Shown here: piece after piece, positions 9,992 through 20,631 of the stretch
Layout of the letters: each line of letters opens with the position of its first letter
Position numbering within the stretch: position 1 is the stretch's first letter
Assembly (NCBI RefSeq): GCF_000801105.2
Contig: NC_079514.1
Location: forward strand, 27,180,227 to 27,244,226
Source of the DNA: Raphanus sativus
Taxonomy: Eukaryota > Streptophyta > Magnoliopsida > Brassicales > Brassicaceae
DNA length: 64,000 nucleotides
Direction: 5' to 3'
Program-made: the position numbers and the translations under genes
Notes under the pieces: model-generated
Databases searched by the model: none
Told to the model about the DNA's origin: nothing
The model's input: only the letters and a program-made list of their open reading frames with translations

Positions 9992-12058
9992 TCAGTTCTG
10001 TGCTCCCGTGCCAAGCAACTCCTCAGGTATAGCCGCTGGGTCCAAGTCCCAACAGTTTCCAAGGACGCTGCTGGTTTCTTCTTTAAGAAACCAAGATGGC
10101 ACTTGATGCGAAAACCGCAGCATCTCCTTCCTCGGTATCCATTTTGTACTCTCCTCTCTCCTGCAATACACGGTCTTGTAACCCTCTACTTTCACAAGCG
10201 AGGCGATGCAAACACCAAACTGTTCAGAATACTCGTCGAGGATCTCGACCATTTCATACTGGTGCCTCACTTCATCAGGTGTTGAGTTGTTCCAGTCTGG
10301 TGACCAGTTCTTGTACACAGCCCAAATCTCTCCGGTCTTGGGGAATATCCTAACACAGCCACCTCTTCCCGTCTTCTTGTCTTTCAACAGATGGGAGAAT
10401 ATGTTAACGTGTTCAACTATATCAGTGTTCCGTATCCTGAAATGTCCGCACGACTTGGTAAACCCGTACTGCACCCATTTCATTGTCCCAAACTCGATGT
10501 CAGTTTTGGAGCTCAAGTAGGCTATGTCGATCTTAAATGGTTGAACCGAGAGTACTTCCCGGACCACGCAATATAACCGTGGCATACCATCATCTTCATC
10601 ATAGATTGCCCATATTTGCCTAGCCTCGAAGCACTCTTCCGATCTGTTTCTATCAAAGTCATGGAAGTCGGAGTCTGGAACTGTTATTGGTCCGTTTATT
10701 TTCCGAACAGATTGATGACCGGAGGAAACATAGCTTCCTATTCCGGATACACCATCTCCTACCTTGGAGGAGGCCTTTACTTCATCAAGTGGAGCTGCGT
10801 CCTCTGTAGCCATCGCTTCTGCTGCCACTGAAGCCAATCTTATCATCTCTAGTCTTTGCTGTATATGTGTTTTAGCTTTGTTTATCAATAGCTTCCGTGT
10901 ATCCAGTCCTGTTGCAGGCGCCGACCACCGTCTAGTTTTACCATGACTTTGGCCAAGATGTTTAAACTCAGGTTCCTTGTGTCCATCAAACTTTGTTGTT
11001 TTTGATTCTGTGTTTTCAACAAATCCATTACCAGATGAGCCCAAACTCACGTTCCTCTTCTTCTCAGGTCTGGGGGACTTGATAACTGAAGGATCAGCAG
11101 ACCAATTGGGTGGGCTCAGATCAGTGGCTGCGCTTGTAGTCCTGATAGACCCTTCTTTAACATTCTTTCTTCCCTTACAGACAACTCCGTTGGCCATCTT
11201 AGAAGGATATCCGCTTGATATTGAAGACATCCGGTTTGCCTCTAGATTCCCAGGAGATGTTCCCACGTATGAGTTCCAGTCATATTCATATCCATGTGCA
11301 GGATACTGACCTAAGTAATAAGTAGAATTGGTAGGCATGCCTGAGACAAAATCATAGCCATGAGAACCGTAGCCATTACTTGTTGGATGACCTGGAGGCG
11401 CATATTGAACTGATGCACTAACAGGACCAGGTCCAGTCTCCACAGCAATAAATGCTCCTCTGCAGTTCTTACACGAAAGTCGCTTATTGACATACTTGCG
11501 CAGATACTCGTACTGAACTTTGCAAGAGGTACAAACAGTCCAGAACGTATCAAGTCTTTCTGAAACTGGTGGACAACATTCAAATCCTGCGGTCCCAGGG
11601 ACGTACTCTGTGCTGTTGTTGTTGCTGTTGTTGTTGTTGGGATCCACCATAGAGTCAATAAGTTTCTTTCTTTTGTAATAAAAAGTGCTTTTCTTGAACT
11701 CATTGGAGAGGAAAGCCCAAGCTTCGGATATGATCTGGAAAGCCCCACTAGCTCCAAGGCATTTGTTCTTGTCGGGATGAAGCAATACAGCCATCTTCTT
11801 GTACTGTGCCTTCACTTCTCTTTTTCCAGCTGACGGTTTGAGTCCAAGAACAGCATAGTAATCAATCTCCCCGCTGCGCCTACTCTGAGATGCTATATAA
11901 ACATCGTACGTCGTGAGCATTTGGGACAAACCATCCAAGTCTGGAAAGAGCGATCTCGCCCTCAACGCATAGCTCCTTGCGCCCGTAAAATCTTTCTCTG
12001 CAAATCTCCTCTCAGCGATTTGCTTGGCTTTAAGAGCCTCTTCTCTGTATGCTTCCAT
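9992..12058 (-). CDS. J-domain protein with DUF3444 (plant DnaJ-like co-chaperone family)
   Basis: A single uninterrupted reading frame of 688 aa. Residues 1-60 match the family N-terminus (MEAYREEALKAKQIAERRF). A J domain spans about 66-130 with the HPD signature at 94-96, the residues that stimulate Hsp70 ATPase. A Cys-pair motif follows (CTSC at 176-179, CKNC at 196-199). A low-complexity Asn stretch lies at about 140-150, and the middle is Ser/Gly-rich. The C-terminal ~220 residues form DUF3444 (ARQIWAIYDEDDGMPRLYCV, GEIWAVYKNW). The frame is open 26 codons further upstream, but I start at 12056-12058 because family members begin MEAYR/MECN-like and the upstream part lies next to a likely leader-intron acceptor. 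The gene looks intact. The function of this subfamily is poorly known; the HPD motif makes Hsp70 partnering likely. Confidence 0.9.
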   Translation of the reverse strand: MEAYREEALKAKQIAERRFAEKDFTGARSYALRARSLFPDLDGLSQMLTTYDVYIASQSRRSGEIDYYAVLGLKPSAGKREVKAQYKKMAVLLHPDKNKCLGASGAFQIISEAWAFLSNEFKKSTFYYKRKKLIDSMVDPNNNNSNNNSTEYVPGTAGFECCPPVSERLDTFWTVCTSCKVQYEYLRKYVNKRLSCKNCRGAFIAVETGPGPVSASVQYAPPGHPTSNGYGSHGYDFVSGMPTNSTYYLGQYPAHGYEYDWNSYVGTSPGNLEANRMSSISSGYPSKMANGVVCKGRKNVKEGSIRTTSAATDLSPPNWSADPSVIKSPRPEKKRNVSLGSSGNGFVENTESKTTKFDGHKEPEFKHLGQSHGKTRRWSAPATGLDTRKLLINKAKTHIQQRLEMIRLASVAAEAMATEDAAPLDEVKASSKVGDGVSGIGSYVSSGHQSVRKINGPITVPDSDFHDFDRNRSEECFEARQIWAIYDEDDGMPRLYCVVREVLSVQPFKIDIAYLSSKTDIEFGTMKWVQYGFTKSCGHFRIRNTDIVEHVNIFSHLLKDKKTGRGGCVRIFPKTGEIWAVYKNWSPDWNNSTPDEVRHQYEMVEILDEYSEQFGVCIASLVKVEGYKTVYCRREESTKWIPRKEMLRFSHQVPSWFLKEETSSVLGNCWDLDPAAIPEELLGTGAQN

Positions 12059-12790
12059 GTATACAATTTGGACAATTTTCTCGAAACCTTCTGCAAAAAG
12101 GAAACTAAGACCGTTCTGGCGAGCTAACACGCACAAAGTTGTTCATTGACAAGCACCAAAGAGATCATCATCTGCAATCAATGATTCACCAGAGTAGAAT
12201 CAGTCAAAAGGCACGGAAGAGGACACAAAACAGAATAATCTTAGAGTTTGAGCTTAAACCCTTAAAATAGAGAGAGAATTCACTTGTACTAGCTCTGTTT
12301 TACGATCATTCGCTGCTTAATATATGTCAGAAATACAAAAAAAAAAAAAAAAAAACCCTCTTGATTATTTTTACGCATCTTGAAGTCAAATCTTAGCTTA
12401 AAGTTGTCTCCTTTTCCGACAAAACATTCAGTTGAAACAGGAACAGAGTCAAATGTAAGCTTAATAACTCCAGCAAAAGAATCACAACAAAATCTGATAC
12501 ATTTAAAGCTTCGCTAATTTCAAAAATAAAACCTAATCAACTACGATCGATTTCGTCAAGAAATAGCTAGAGATCTTACTTGGAAACAATGCCCACTTTC
12601 AGATTCTTCCTCCAGAGCAGATCAACCCTAGCTTTAAACGCACGAGATTTGTAGATCCACTCCAGTAAAACTAGGGTTTCCGATTAACTGAAGTTCGTTC
12701 AACACTCTTCGAAATCACACATCCCTAATCGATTTGCCGGCGGTGTAAAGCTCGAGATTCGCCGTCGATCGGAAATCGAAAATTTAGGGG
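12059..12790 (-). promoter_or_regulatory. 5' leader with probable intron, and promoter side of the J-domain gene
   Basis: Read on the minus strand, about 12584-12790 resembles a plant 5' leader: it includes AAACCCTAGTTTTACTGG and AGCTAGGGTTGATC and ends at CCAA|GTAAGATC, a good donor. A pyrimidine-rich acceptor (TTTTTGCAG) lies at about 12092, leaving roughly 33 leader bases before the ATG. An intron of about 490 bp in the leader is therefore likely, as is common for this gene family. An A-run (about 12338-12355) lies in the intron. Confidence 0.6.
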
Positions 12791-13749
12791 AAATTAACGA
12801 TAAAATATAAAATATGGAATTTTTATTTTCTTCGGATTGGTTTAAGTAATTTTCACAAGTGAAAGTAAACGATGCTAATTTGCTAATACTGCTTTATGCT
12901 ATCGTGCACAGTGCGCATTTATGTATTTATAATTTTTAAAATCATATCTATAACCTTTTTGTATATAAAATTAATTAATGTGATAATAATACATAATCCC
13001 TTATCAAAAATGAATATAAGAACCGTACTGGAGGTAAAACTGAAACATGAAAACATAGTTTCCCGCCATTGCGCACACAAGTTTGCTCTTTGCAAATACA
13101 TCTACTAATTGTTAATTATTGATGGTTAAGCCATCATCATGACATATATATGTTTATCTCATTCTTTCTCAGTGTTGAAGACAATTTATGCAGTACCATG
13201 TTTAAATGGTAACGTCCCCTGACACCATCCATGGCTAATACGCTTACATGTTCGCTTTCTTGGCATATGGCATTCATTTTTTCTTTTCTTTTTTTGAACA
13301 CAAAGCATATGGCATTCATTCTGTGTAATAATAGATGTCTTAATTTTTGGGAAGTTCTGAAAAAATTGTTTACAGATTCTCCAATAGTCACATAACAATT
13401 TCAGGTATGTTGACCTAAGTTGCACGGTATCACGAATCAATTTTTAATACTTCAGCTCCAACATAATTAACCACTAATCTTTTTTCTAAACAAATGACCT
13501 GAAAATAAATACAATTTAGTGGTATAGATAATCAAATCTATTATTTCAAACTTTTCCACATGCAATATTATACACCAAAAATTGAAATATTATAAAAATA
13601 TTTTTGACTGCTAAACTTTACTTTAGATTGGAGAGAAAGATTAGAACTCATTCGGAAATTGATATTGAACTCATGTTAATTACTCTATATGCATTCTATC
13701 CGGTCAATGATTATGTTTTCCATGATTATTCCATGATAATGTCTGAGTA
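12791..13749. other. Intergenic spacer, nothing recognised
   Basis: AT-rich sequence without a convincing gene. The only structure seen is a short duplication of GGCATATGGCATTCAT-like words at about 13260-13322. Confidence 0.5.
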
Positions 13750-14918
13750 AGCAACATGTTAGGTTTAGAGATTTCATAAATATAACATCAAACTGATAAT
13801 CATTGATTGCTAGGTTTGTTTACTGATTTCTACACCAGAGTAACTTGTAATACTAGAACTTAAGATCAAACGATAATTGAAAAGCACGAGAGTGCAATTA
13901 ACTAACGAAATCCAAACTCTAATGGATTAGATACCTATTCACAGCGAGAATTGGTCTAGGATTTAATTGAACATTATCGGATATTGTATACATCTTGTTT
14001 GATTCATGAGTTCACAGCGAGAGTTGGAACTGATTAAAGTTAAGCATCTGAATATTTTATTGCAGTGAGAGTTGGATAACTTTGAACCTATAAAACCCTT
14101 AGCATCCTTGATTTGTGTTTTGAATCTCTTGATTGATAAATCCATAGATATATCGCTTTCTCTTATCTCTTACAACCATTCTGTACACTTATTGCTTTGT
14201 TTATTCTTTTTATATTGTTTGCCTAGCTTGATCTGAAAGTAAAGTCTATTGTGCGAAAAATTGAGTCTTTGTGGATGTGATCCTCAACTACTACACCGAT
14301 CCTCTTATTTGAGAACGGTGGTTGAGGGTCAATTTGAGAATATCCAATTTGGCGTTTTTGCCAGAAACTCTGATCACCATTAGACTAGGTGATTTAGACT
14401 TGGTTTTTCTTTTTAGTATATTTATATTATCTCCTTGTGGCTTTCAGGTACATGCATTGCAATACCAGAAGCAAAAATGAGAAATATATTTTGTACTTCA
14501 CAAAGCAAAAGTTAGCTGAGTTAGAACACACAATCCACATACAGAGGCGTACTGCATCGATCGATGGGCATTAAGCGTTGAGAAACTCTACTAGTGAAAA
14601 GGTGTCGATCAACACACCAAAAATGTCGCTCTACACTATTCTGCAACAAACACAGATGGTTGCACGACTTATGTTGACTCAAAATTCGGATGGAAACCTG
14701 CATAACCTAGAAAGTCATCTCGACACTATTCTGCTACATAAATATTTGATTGTAAACGTGATTCTGCCTACAGTGATCCGAATGAGAATTTAAAGCCAGA
14801 ACACTCATGTCAAGAAGCCAAATATTCAGGTTCAACAGATTGCTGAGGGTAAGAAGAGGGATGAAATGAACCCAAAACAGATTGTCAATCCCATTATAGT
14901 GTATGGTGATGTATATTG
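13750..14918 (+). mobile_element. Decayed Gypsy (Athila-like) LTR end, primer site and gag start
   Basis: The LTR-like part ends at TATCCA (14346). It is followed by TTTGGCGTTTTTGCCAGAAA, a degraded version of the primer-binding site seen intact at 54035. About 100 bp further, at 14453, a reading frame starts MHCNTRSKNEK, equivalent to the gag start at 49274 (MHVQHKRSKENK), and soon has the Ser-Ile-Asp codons TCGATCGAT at 14558. Frames are broken throughout. The copy is cut off at 14918 by an inverted Tat-type LTR piece. Confidence 0.65.
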
Positions 14919-15150
14919 TAGATCCTAAAATCTACACTAAGTATTTGATAGTTTTTGTAATGTAAACTGGGGAATGAAAAGGATCTGAGCAACGATATCC
15001 TTAAAACACAACGATGAAATCGGAAATCTGTAGGAAAAAATGGACTTTTATTCAGTAAAGAGATCGGTTACAATGGATGAAATGAGATTAGAAACTACAA
15101 CAGAAATGGAAAAGAGAATAGATCTAAAGGCGATGTGGAACGAGATCGAT
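14919..15150 (-). mobile_element. Inverted fragment of a Tat-type LTR
   Basis: On the minus strand this matches the 3' half of the LTRs at 20100-20553 and 27719-28154. Shared words in the same order are TTTAGATCT, the block before AATAAAARTCCATTTTT, CCGATTWCATCGTTGTG, ATATCGTTGC, CTAGTTTAC/CCAGTTTAC and the terminal GTGTAGATTTTAGG..CTACA, which ends at 14919. The apparent N-terminus of the plus-strand frame beginning at 15040 is read from this antisense LTR, not from a protein gene. Confidence 0.7.
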
Positions 15151-15175
15151 GTGTATTGTGTGCACATCGATCTCG
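15141..15175. repeat. Perfect 13-bp inverted repeat at an element junction
   Basis: CGAGATCGATGTG (15141-15153) and CACATCGATCTCG (15163-15175) are exact reverse complements separated by 9 bp. They lie where the antisense LTR fragment meets LINE sequence. Confidence 0.85.
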
Positions 15176-18100
15176 TAGCCGTTGCAAATGAGAATAAAAT
15201 CACACAGCTTTTAGATGCAAATGAAAATATTGTAGAGGATGAGGAAGGACTAGTAGCAGTTGCTACCAATTATTTTAGGAAAATCTTTGAGTCTTCCAAC
15301 CCGGATGATATAGAAGAAGCGCTTTCTGAGGTATCCATAACAATCAATGAGTCAATAGATGAAGATCTCACAACTTCAGTCACAGAATGGGAAGTCAAGT
15401 TAGCATTTTTTGCTATGCATCCGGAGAAGGCTCTTGGACCAGATGAAATGACAGTTTTTTTATCAAAAAAATTGGGATATTGTCAAGGAATATTTAATTA
15501 ATATGGTTAATCAATTCCTTTTACATGGAGTGATGGCGAATCGATTGAATGACACAAATATCTGCCTTATCCCAAAGACAACTAGGCCCAATGAAATGAC
15601 TTGATTCTGACCCATTAGCTTGTGTAACGTAAGTTACAAGATAATCTCTAAGGTCTTATGCAAGACTTAAGAATGTTCTACCAGATATAATCTCTGAAAT
15701 CCAGTCAGCCTGCTGGAAGACAGATTTCAGAAAATGTTATGATTACCTAAGAGATGTTTTACGCACTGAGAACTAAACCAAGCGAAAGAAACAAAAGGAT
15801 GGCTATTAAGACATATATGATCAAAGTGTATGACATAATGGAATGGTCATTCATCAAAACAGTTATGCGCAAAATGGGATTCTCTGAAATCTGGATCTCT
15901 AGATAAGGAGGTGCATTACTTTTGTTAAATATAAGGTACTTATGAATGGACAACCAAGGGGAAATATTGTACCTACGAGAGGTATACGTCAAGGAGATCC
16001 TTTGTCTCCTTTCATCTTAATTCTATGCACGGAAGTGCTCGTTAGCCTTCTTAATTATGCAGAGAACTAAGGGAAAATGACGGGAATGCGCGTCACACAC
16101 GCGTGTCCTTCATTATCCCACCTTCTCTTTGCTGATGATAGCCTTTTATTCTGTAAGATAGAGCCCCGTGAATGTGAAGAAGTCATGAAAGTGGTCAGGA
16201 AATATGGACAAGCATCCAGACCATTCATCAATTTTGAGATATCATATCTACTCTTTGGTAAGAGGATTAATACAAATGTTAGACAGCAGATAAAAGATGC
16301 TCTTGGGATCCAGAATGAAGTTGAAATGAGAACTTAATCCCAGATGATGTAAGCGGTTCCAAATGCAAGCTGTTTGCATTCTTGAAGGAAAAGTTAATGC
16401 ATAGGGTTAATGGATGGACGAGCAGATGGCTCTCGAAAGGAGGAAAAGAATTAATGTTTAAATATATTATGCTAGTTCTTCCGACATATGTTATGTCTAC
16501 TTTTTACTCCCTTTGGAGATATGTGAAAACCAAGCAAGTGTCATTGCACAATTTTGGTGGAGTTCAAAACCCCCGAAAAGAGGAATTCATTGGGCAAAGT
16601 GGGAAAAGGTCTGCTTACCACGAGAGGAGGGGGCATTGGTTTCCGAATGATCCATGAATTTAATCTAGCTTTACTAGCAAAACAACTATGGAGGTTAGTT
16701 CAGTATCATGATTCGTTGGTGGCCAGAGTAGTGAGGGGAAGATACTACAGAATGAGCTTGCCTTTACGAACACTCTCTGTATGTAATCCTTTGTATGTGT
16801 GGACAAGTACCTCTGCAGCGAGGAAGCTATTGCTATTGAGAATTAGAAAGAAGATACACTCTGGATATGAGGTTAAAGTCTAGGAAGATCCTTATATCCC
16901 CACAACACCAGCTAAACCGGCTCGCCCCCTAGCTCCAGTCTTAAATCCAAACATGAGAGTCAGTGATATTATCAACCAGGAATCAAAGGAATGGGATGTT
17001 GAACTATTGGAAAATTATGTGGTCCCTGAAGATATAAATCTCATAATGATGCAACTATTACTGAGCCAGCTAATCGTCCAAGAAAGGAAAAACCAGGATG
17101 GAAGAATGATGCAATCATGAGTGAAACAGTGGCTGAACCAGCATCTCGATCTAAGTTTTATTACTTCTTATTTTTGTTTTTATCAAGTAGTAGGACCTTT
17201 CAACTTATTTTCCTTCTTTTCCTTCCTTTTCTGCTACTTAAACTCTTTGAGAACTCTCTGAAATTTTATTCACCATTTTTATAAAAGTTCTCTCTAAAAT
17301 CTGTGAATCTCTTGTTCGTCTTTGAACATTGATTGCTAGGATTTCATTCTCTGCCAGTAAACTTGTCTTTGATTCTAAACATAGTTCATTCTCTTGATCA
17401 AAGACACCTTTATACAAGATTTGATCATCCAATCAATCCATCCATCATCATCCAAAATCAACCCATATCTCTCTCACCCCATCAGATCTTCCTTCAAAAG
17501 AATTAGAGACAAAAGGATCACCTCACCAGGTATTCATCACATAAGGAGTTTGTCCATTAGTTCAGCTCATCGTTGTGAAACTTTTTGTTAGAATTACACG
17601 AATAATGGTCATTACAATGTCAAATTAGGATATTGGGTGGCTCGTGATCTGTTGAAGCCCGAGGAAGAGAAGGAGGATCTAGAACCCAGTATAACAAAGC
17701 TTCAAGTCTTTGCTTGGAAGATAAAAGCCCCACAGAAAATATGTCATCTTATATGGAAATTGATAACGGGTCATGTGGCAGTAACAAGGAATTTGATAAG
17801 GCGCAACATGAGATGCGATAATTATTTCTCACAATGTGGAGAACTAGAAGAATCTATTACTCATGTGATTTTTGAATGCCCACCAGCTCTACAAGTTTGA
17901 GCTCTTTCATCGACGCCAACGAGCCAAGATATCTTCCATGTCTCAAGTATATATGCAAATACGGATTATCTTTTCTGGAGGAAAAACAACATTGTTGGAC
18001 CAGATTTAGATAGGGATCCTCATCTCTCGTAAATCTGGTACATTTGGAAGGCCATAAATGATAAAATCTTTAGGGGAATTGACGGGGATCCTTTGGAGCT

Positions 18101-18681
18101 TGTTCGATATGCATAGGGTGAGTGTCAAGCCTGGTTCAATGCAAACGATATGGTGCCACCAGCTCCACGAGACAATAGTAGTGAAGAGCCTCAAGTCTTA
18201 AGCGTGGGTAATATGATAGACGGTCATGGACATCAACACTGCAGTTCAGCGGATGTGGATGGGCTTGGATGGAGAGCTTGGAAAAGGTTCAACTTATGGG
18301 GACAAGGAACTATATTCGGCGAGAATCTGCTCTGCATTCCGAAGTAAAAGCACTAAGATGGGCGATATAGAGTATGCTACAATATTCAACATGTCAGAGC
18401 TTTGGAACGGATGATAACAATTTGATCGCCATGATCAAGGATCTCCACGCCTCACCAAGCTTTGCAAAAAAAATGGAGAGGATTGAGACTTTGCATATAT
18501 GTTTTCCGGATTTCAAGATTTCTCATGTTCCACGAGCGCATAATCGGATATCGGATTCTCTAGCTAGGAGGGCTAGATCTTTTCATAGAGAGCTTCATTT
18601 TGTTGTTTATTCTATTCCGGTCTGGTTATCAAGACCACCTCACATTTGAGTAATAGAATAGTCATTCATTGTCAAAAAAAA
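15163..18681 (+). pseudogene. LINE (L1-type, RNase H-bearing) retrotransposon, 5'-truncated and broken
   Basis: Plus-strand fragments follow the order of a plant L1 ORF2: the pre-RT segment (YFRKIFESSNPDDIE), RT with KALGPDEMT, GIRQGDPLSPF and the catalytic FADD box at about 16130 (LLFADDSLLFCK), the post-RT segment (WTSRWLSKGGKE; FNLALLAKQLWR), the zf-RVT domain at about 17590-17905 (KAPQKICHLIWKL; ESITHVIFECPPALQVW), and a C-terminal RNase H tail (PDFKISHVPRAHNRISDSLA) ending at about 18648. A short A-run at 18674-18681 may be the 3' tail. The endonuclease region is absent. Frameshifts, stops and a ~535-bp insertion make it dead. Confidence 0.85.
17055..17590. mobile_element. Unidentified ~535-bp insertion inside the LINE
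   Basis: LINE coding similarity stops after VVPEDI at about 17035 and resumes at about 17593 with NYTNNGHYNVKLGYWVARD. Between them lies sequence with pyrimidine-rich stretches, TATAAAAG at 17280 and no domain I recognise. It could be a solo LTR or another small element. I could not identify termini or a target duplication, so the limits are approximate. Confidence 0.45.
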
Positions 18682-18813
18682 GAGGCTTGACAAGCCTGCA
18701 ATAAATATCAACCAAAAGTTTCATAGGTTTCAATTCTTTGAGTTGATTACAAGATAAGACATATTATGTCTTTACTTTACACAAAAGGACACATCTTGCT
18801 TTCAAGACACAAT

Positions 18814-19104
18814 GGGGACGATTGGCTAGATTGTAGTTGTAAAATATTTACTGTAAAATTTAGTTTGTACAATTATTTTGATGTACATGTATTTATTATA
18901 GCCGTGGGAATTAAATAATAAAAAGAAAAGATATTCTACACCGGTATTTCTTTGCTTTAGAAAATAAGTTTTCTACAACCACTTTTTTGTTTTTTTTTTT
19001 TGCTTTAACTTTAAAAATTACATAAAACATAATTGACAATTTTATTTGGTTATAGAAAAAATTAAAACTAAAGTCATTAGTTAAAGTCCAACCAATCACT
19101 CTTA
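18814..19104. mobile_element. Putative hAT-like MITE
   Basis: The left end GGGGACGATTGGCTAGA and the right end, read inward as GAGTGATTGGTTGGACT, form an imperfect terminal inverted repeat around about 290 bp of AT-rich non-coding DNA. GATTGGTTGG-type ends are common in Brassicaceae non-autonomous hAT elements. A clear 8-bp target copy was not found. Confidence 0.4.
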
Positions 19105-19839
19105 ATATTTTGTATAAAGAAGCAAAAAGGACATTTTTGCCCTTAAAGAAACAAAACCGATTGTATGGGTGATTTACAAACCGGTTTGGTGGATGTGTCG
19201 CTGGTTTGAGTTATTTGAAGTTCTTTTTGTTATTTTGTTTTTTTTTTCGATGTTTGAGGTTGATAATTTAACTTTTCATCAAAACCAACAAAACGTTATG
19301 AACGTAAGTTTTTGTTTTTTCTTAGGAACATACCATTGATATAAAAAGGGGATCATATAATCATGACCAAAACTCCAACTAAAGTAATTCAATCACATTC
19401 AATATCTCATCAAGACCAAAACTTCAACTAAACACTCAAAAACTAAAGAGTAGTAATAATTTGTAAGGGCTCCAAATGTTTTGCATTTTTATCATTTAAA
19501 TTCAAATTGTCATGATTCAAGTTGAGCTTACACTTGCATTCTGGAGAAAAGTAACAAATAATAACATACGATTCTCTTTCTTTCTCAATCCCCAGAAGAG
19601 CAGAATGATAGCATACATGGGAGTAATCTGAGTTCGCAGGAATGGTGGTGTGTTTGAAGGGGAATCATGGATGGGCTAGTGTGTTCGGGAATGATGTGGA
19701 TGGTAGTGTTGTGGACGGGTGAGGTGTGGACATGGGAGTTGTGGACATGTAAGCGTTTTTAGGAGAGTTGTGTACGAGGGGCGTATGTACATAAGAGCTG
19801 TGTACGGGAGGAGTTGTGTGTGGAAGAGTTGTGAGGGGC
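19105..19839. other. Spacer and degenerate 3' flank of the HMG-CoA-synthase-like pseudogene
   Basis: No independent gene is seen. From about 19660 to 19840 the minus strand consists of degenerate short repeats of the type CCACAACTCC/ACACAACTC, running directly on from the pseudogene's last exon. The remainder is AT-rich. Confidence 0.45.
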
Positions 19840-20031
19840 ACTACAGGGAGTTGTGGATCCATCGTCTCCTTTATTGCAATAGAATCTCCGGTACAATGAA
19901 TCAACCTCTTTCAGGTAATAAGTACCCGGAGCCAAAATCTCTAAGATACCTTATTTGCTTGTCACAAACTCCTTTGCTCCGTACCTATGTTCCATCAGCT
20001 TCATTGTCTCCACAAACTTCTCAGGTGCATA
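19840..20031 (-). pseudogene. HMG-CoA synthase-like, last exon
   Basis: After a good acceptor (TTTGCAG at 20032) the minus strand reads [20 protein letters not shown], then EFVTSK, a stop, then [20 protein letters not shown] and RRFY. This is the C-terminus of plant hydroxymethylglutaryl-CoA synthase, a cytosolic enzyme of the mevalonate pathway. The stop TAA (19951-19953) replaces the expected Glu codon, and the normal C-terminal tail is lost into repeats. Its upstream exons lie at 28166-28472, on the far side of an LTR retrotransposon inserted in the intron. Confidence 0.85.
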
Positions 20032-20099
20032 CTGCAAACAAACACAAGTCCAAGATGAGATCTCAATGGTTCAACATTCCAGATATAAACTAAGGGATG

Positions 20100-20553
20100 T
20101 GTTGGACCCAATTTTTGATATATGCTAAATGGGCTGTATTTAAAATGGGCCACAAAAGGATTAAACCCACAGCGACGTCAACAAAGTGGAAAAGAAGGTC
20201 GCCGAAGTTGAGAAGGTCGCGGAAGCAGTTACAAGAATAGCGGAGTCGAACCTATAAAAGGAAGAGGATATCAAGGCTAAAGGACACAGCGAAAACCCTA
20301 GAGAGAGAGCACACCACACATTTACATCTTTCTTACTTCGTTTAGATCTCATTCTTGATCGACCTCCTTGTTATAGTCGATCTCTTAGCTATTCTTTGTA
20401 CTCGACCTCTTAATTAATAAAAATCCATTTTTGTCTACCGAATTCCGATTACATCGTTGTGTTCTAAGAATATCGTTGCCTACATCTTTTGTCACTTCCC
20501 TAGTTTACTTACAAACACTACAAAATACTTGAGTGTAGATTTTAGGTTCTACA
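20100..20553 (+). repeat. 5' LTR of the Tat element
   Basis: 454 bp, TG...CA, with CTATAAAAG at about 20251 as a likely TATA box. Compared with the 3' LTR it has one extra 18-bp stretch at about 20204-20221 (a duplication around AAGGTCGC). The likely priming site TGGCGCCGACTGTGAGG begins at 20557; I did not assign the tRNA. Confidence 0.9.
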
Positions 20554-20631
20554 TTTTGGCGCCGACTGTGAGGAAGATAAACGAAAAACATCCTTACTAA
20601 GAACCCGATCTATAGATTTCTAAGCACGATT

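Noticed and set aside
10096..11309. Several plus-strand frames across the J-domain gene
   Set aside because: Shadows of the 688-aa minus-strand gene, whose J domain and DUF3444 are unambiguous.
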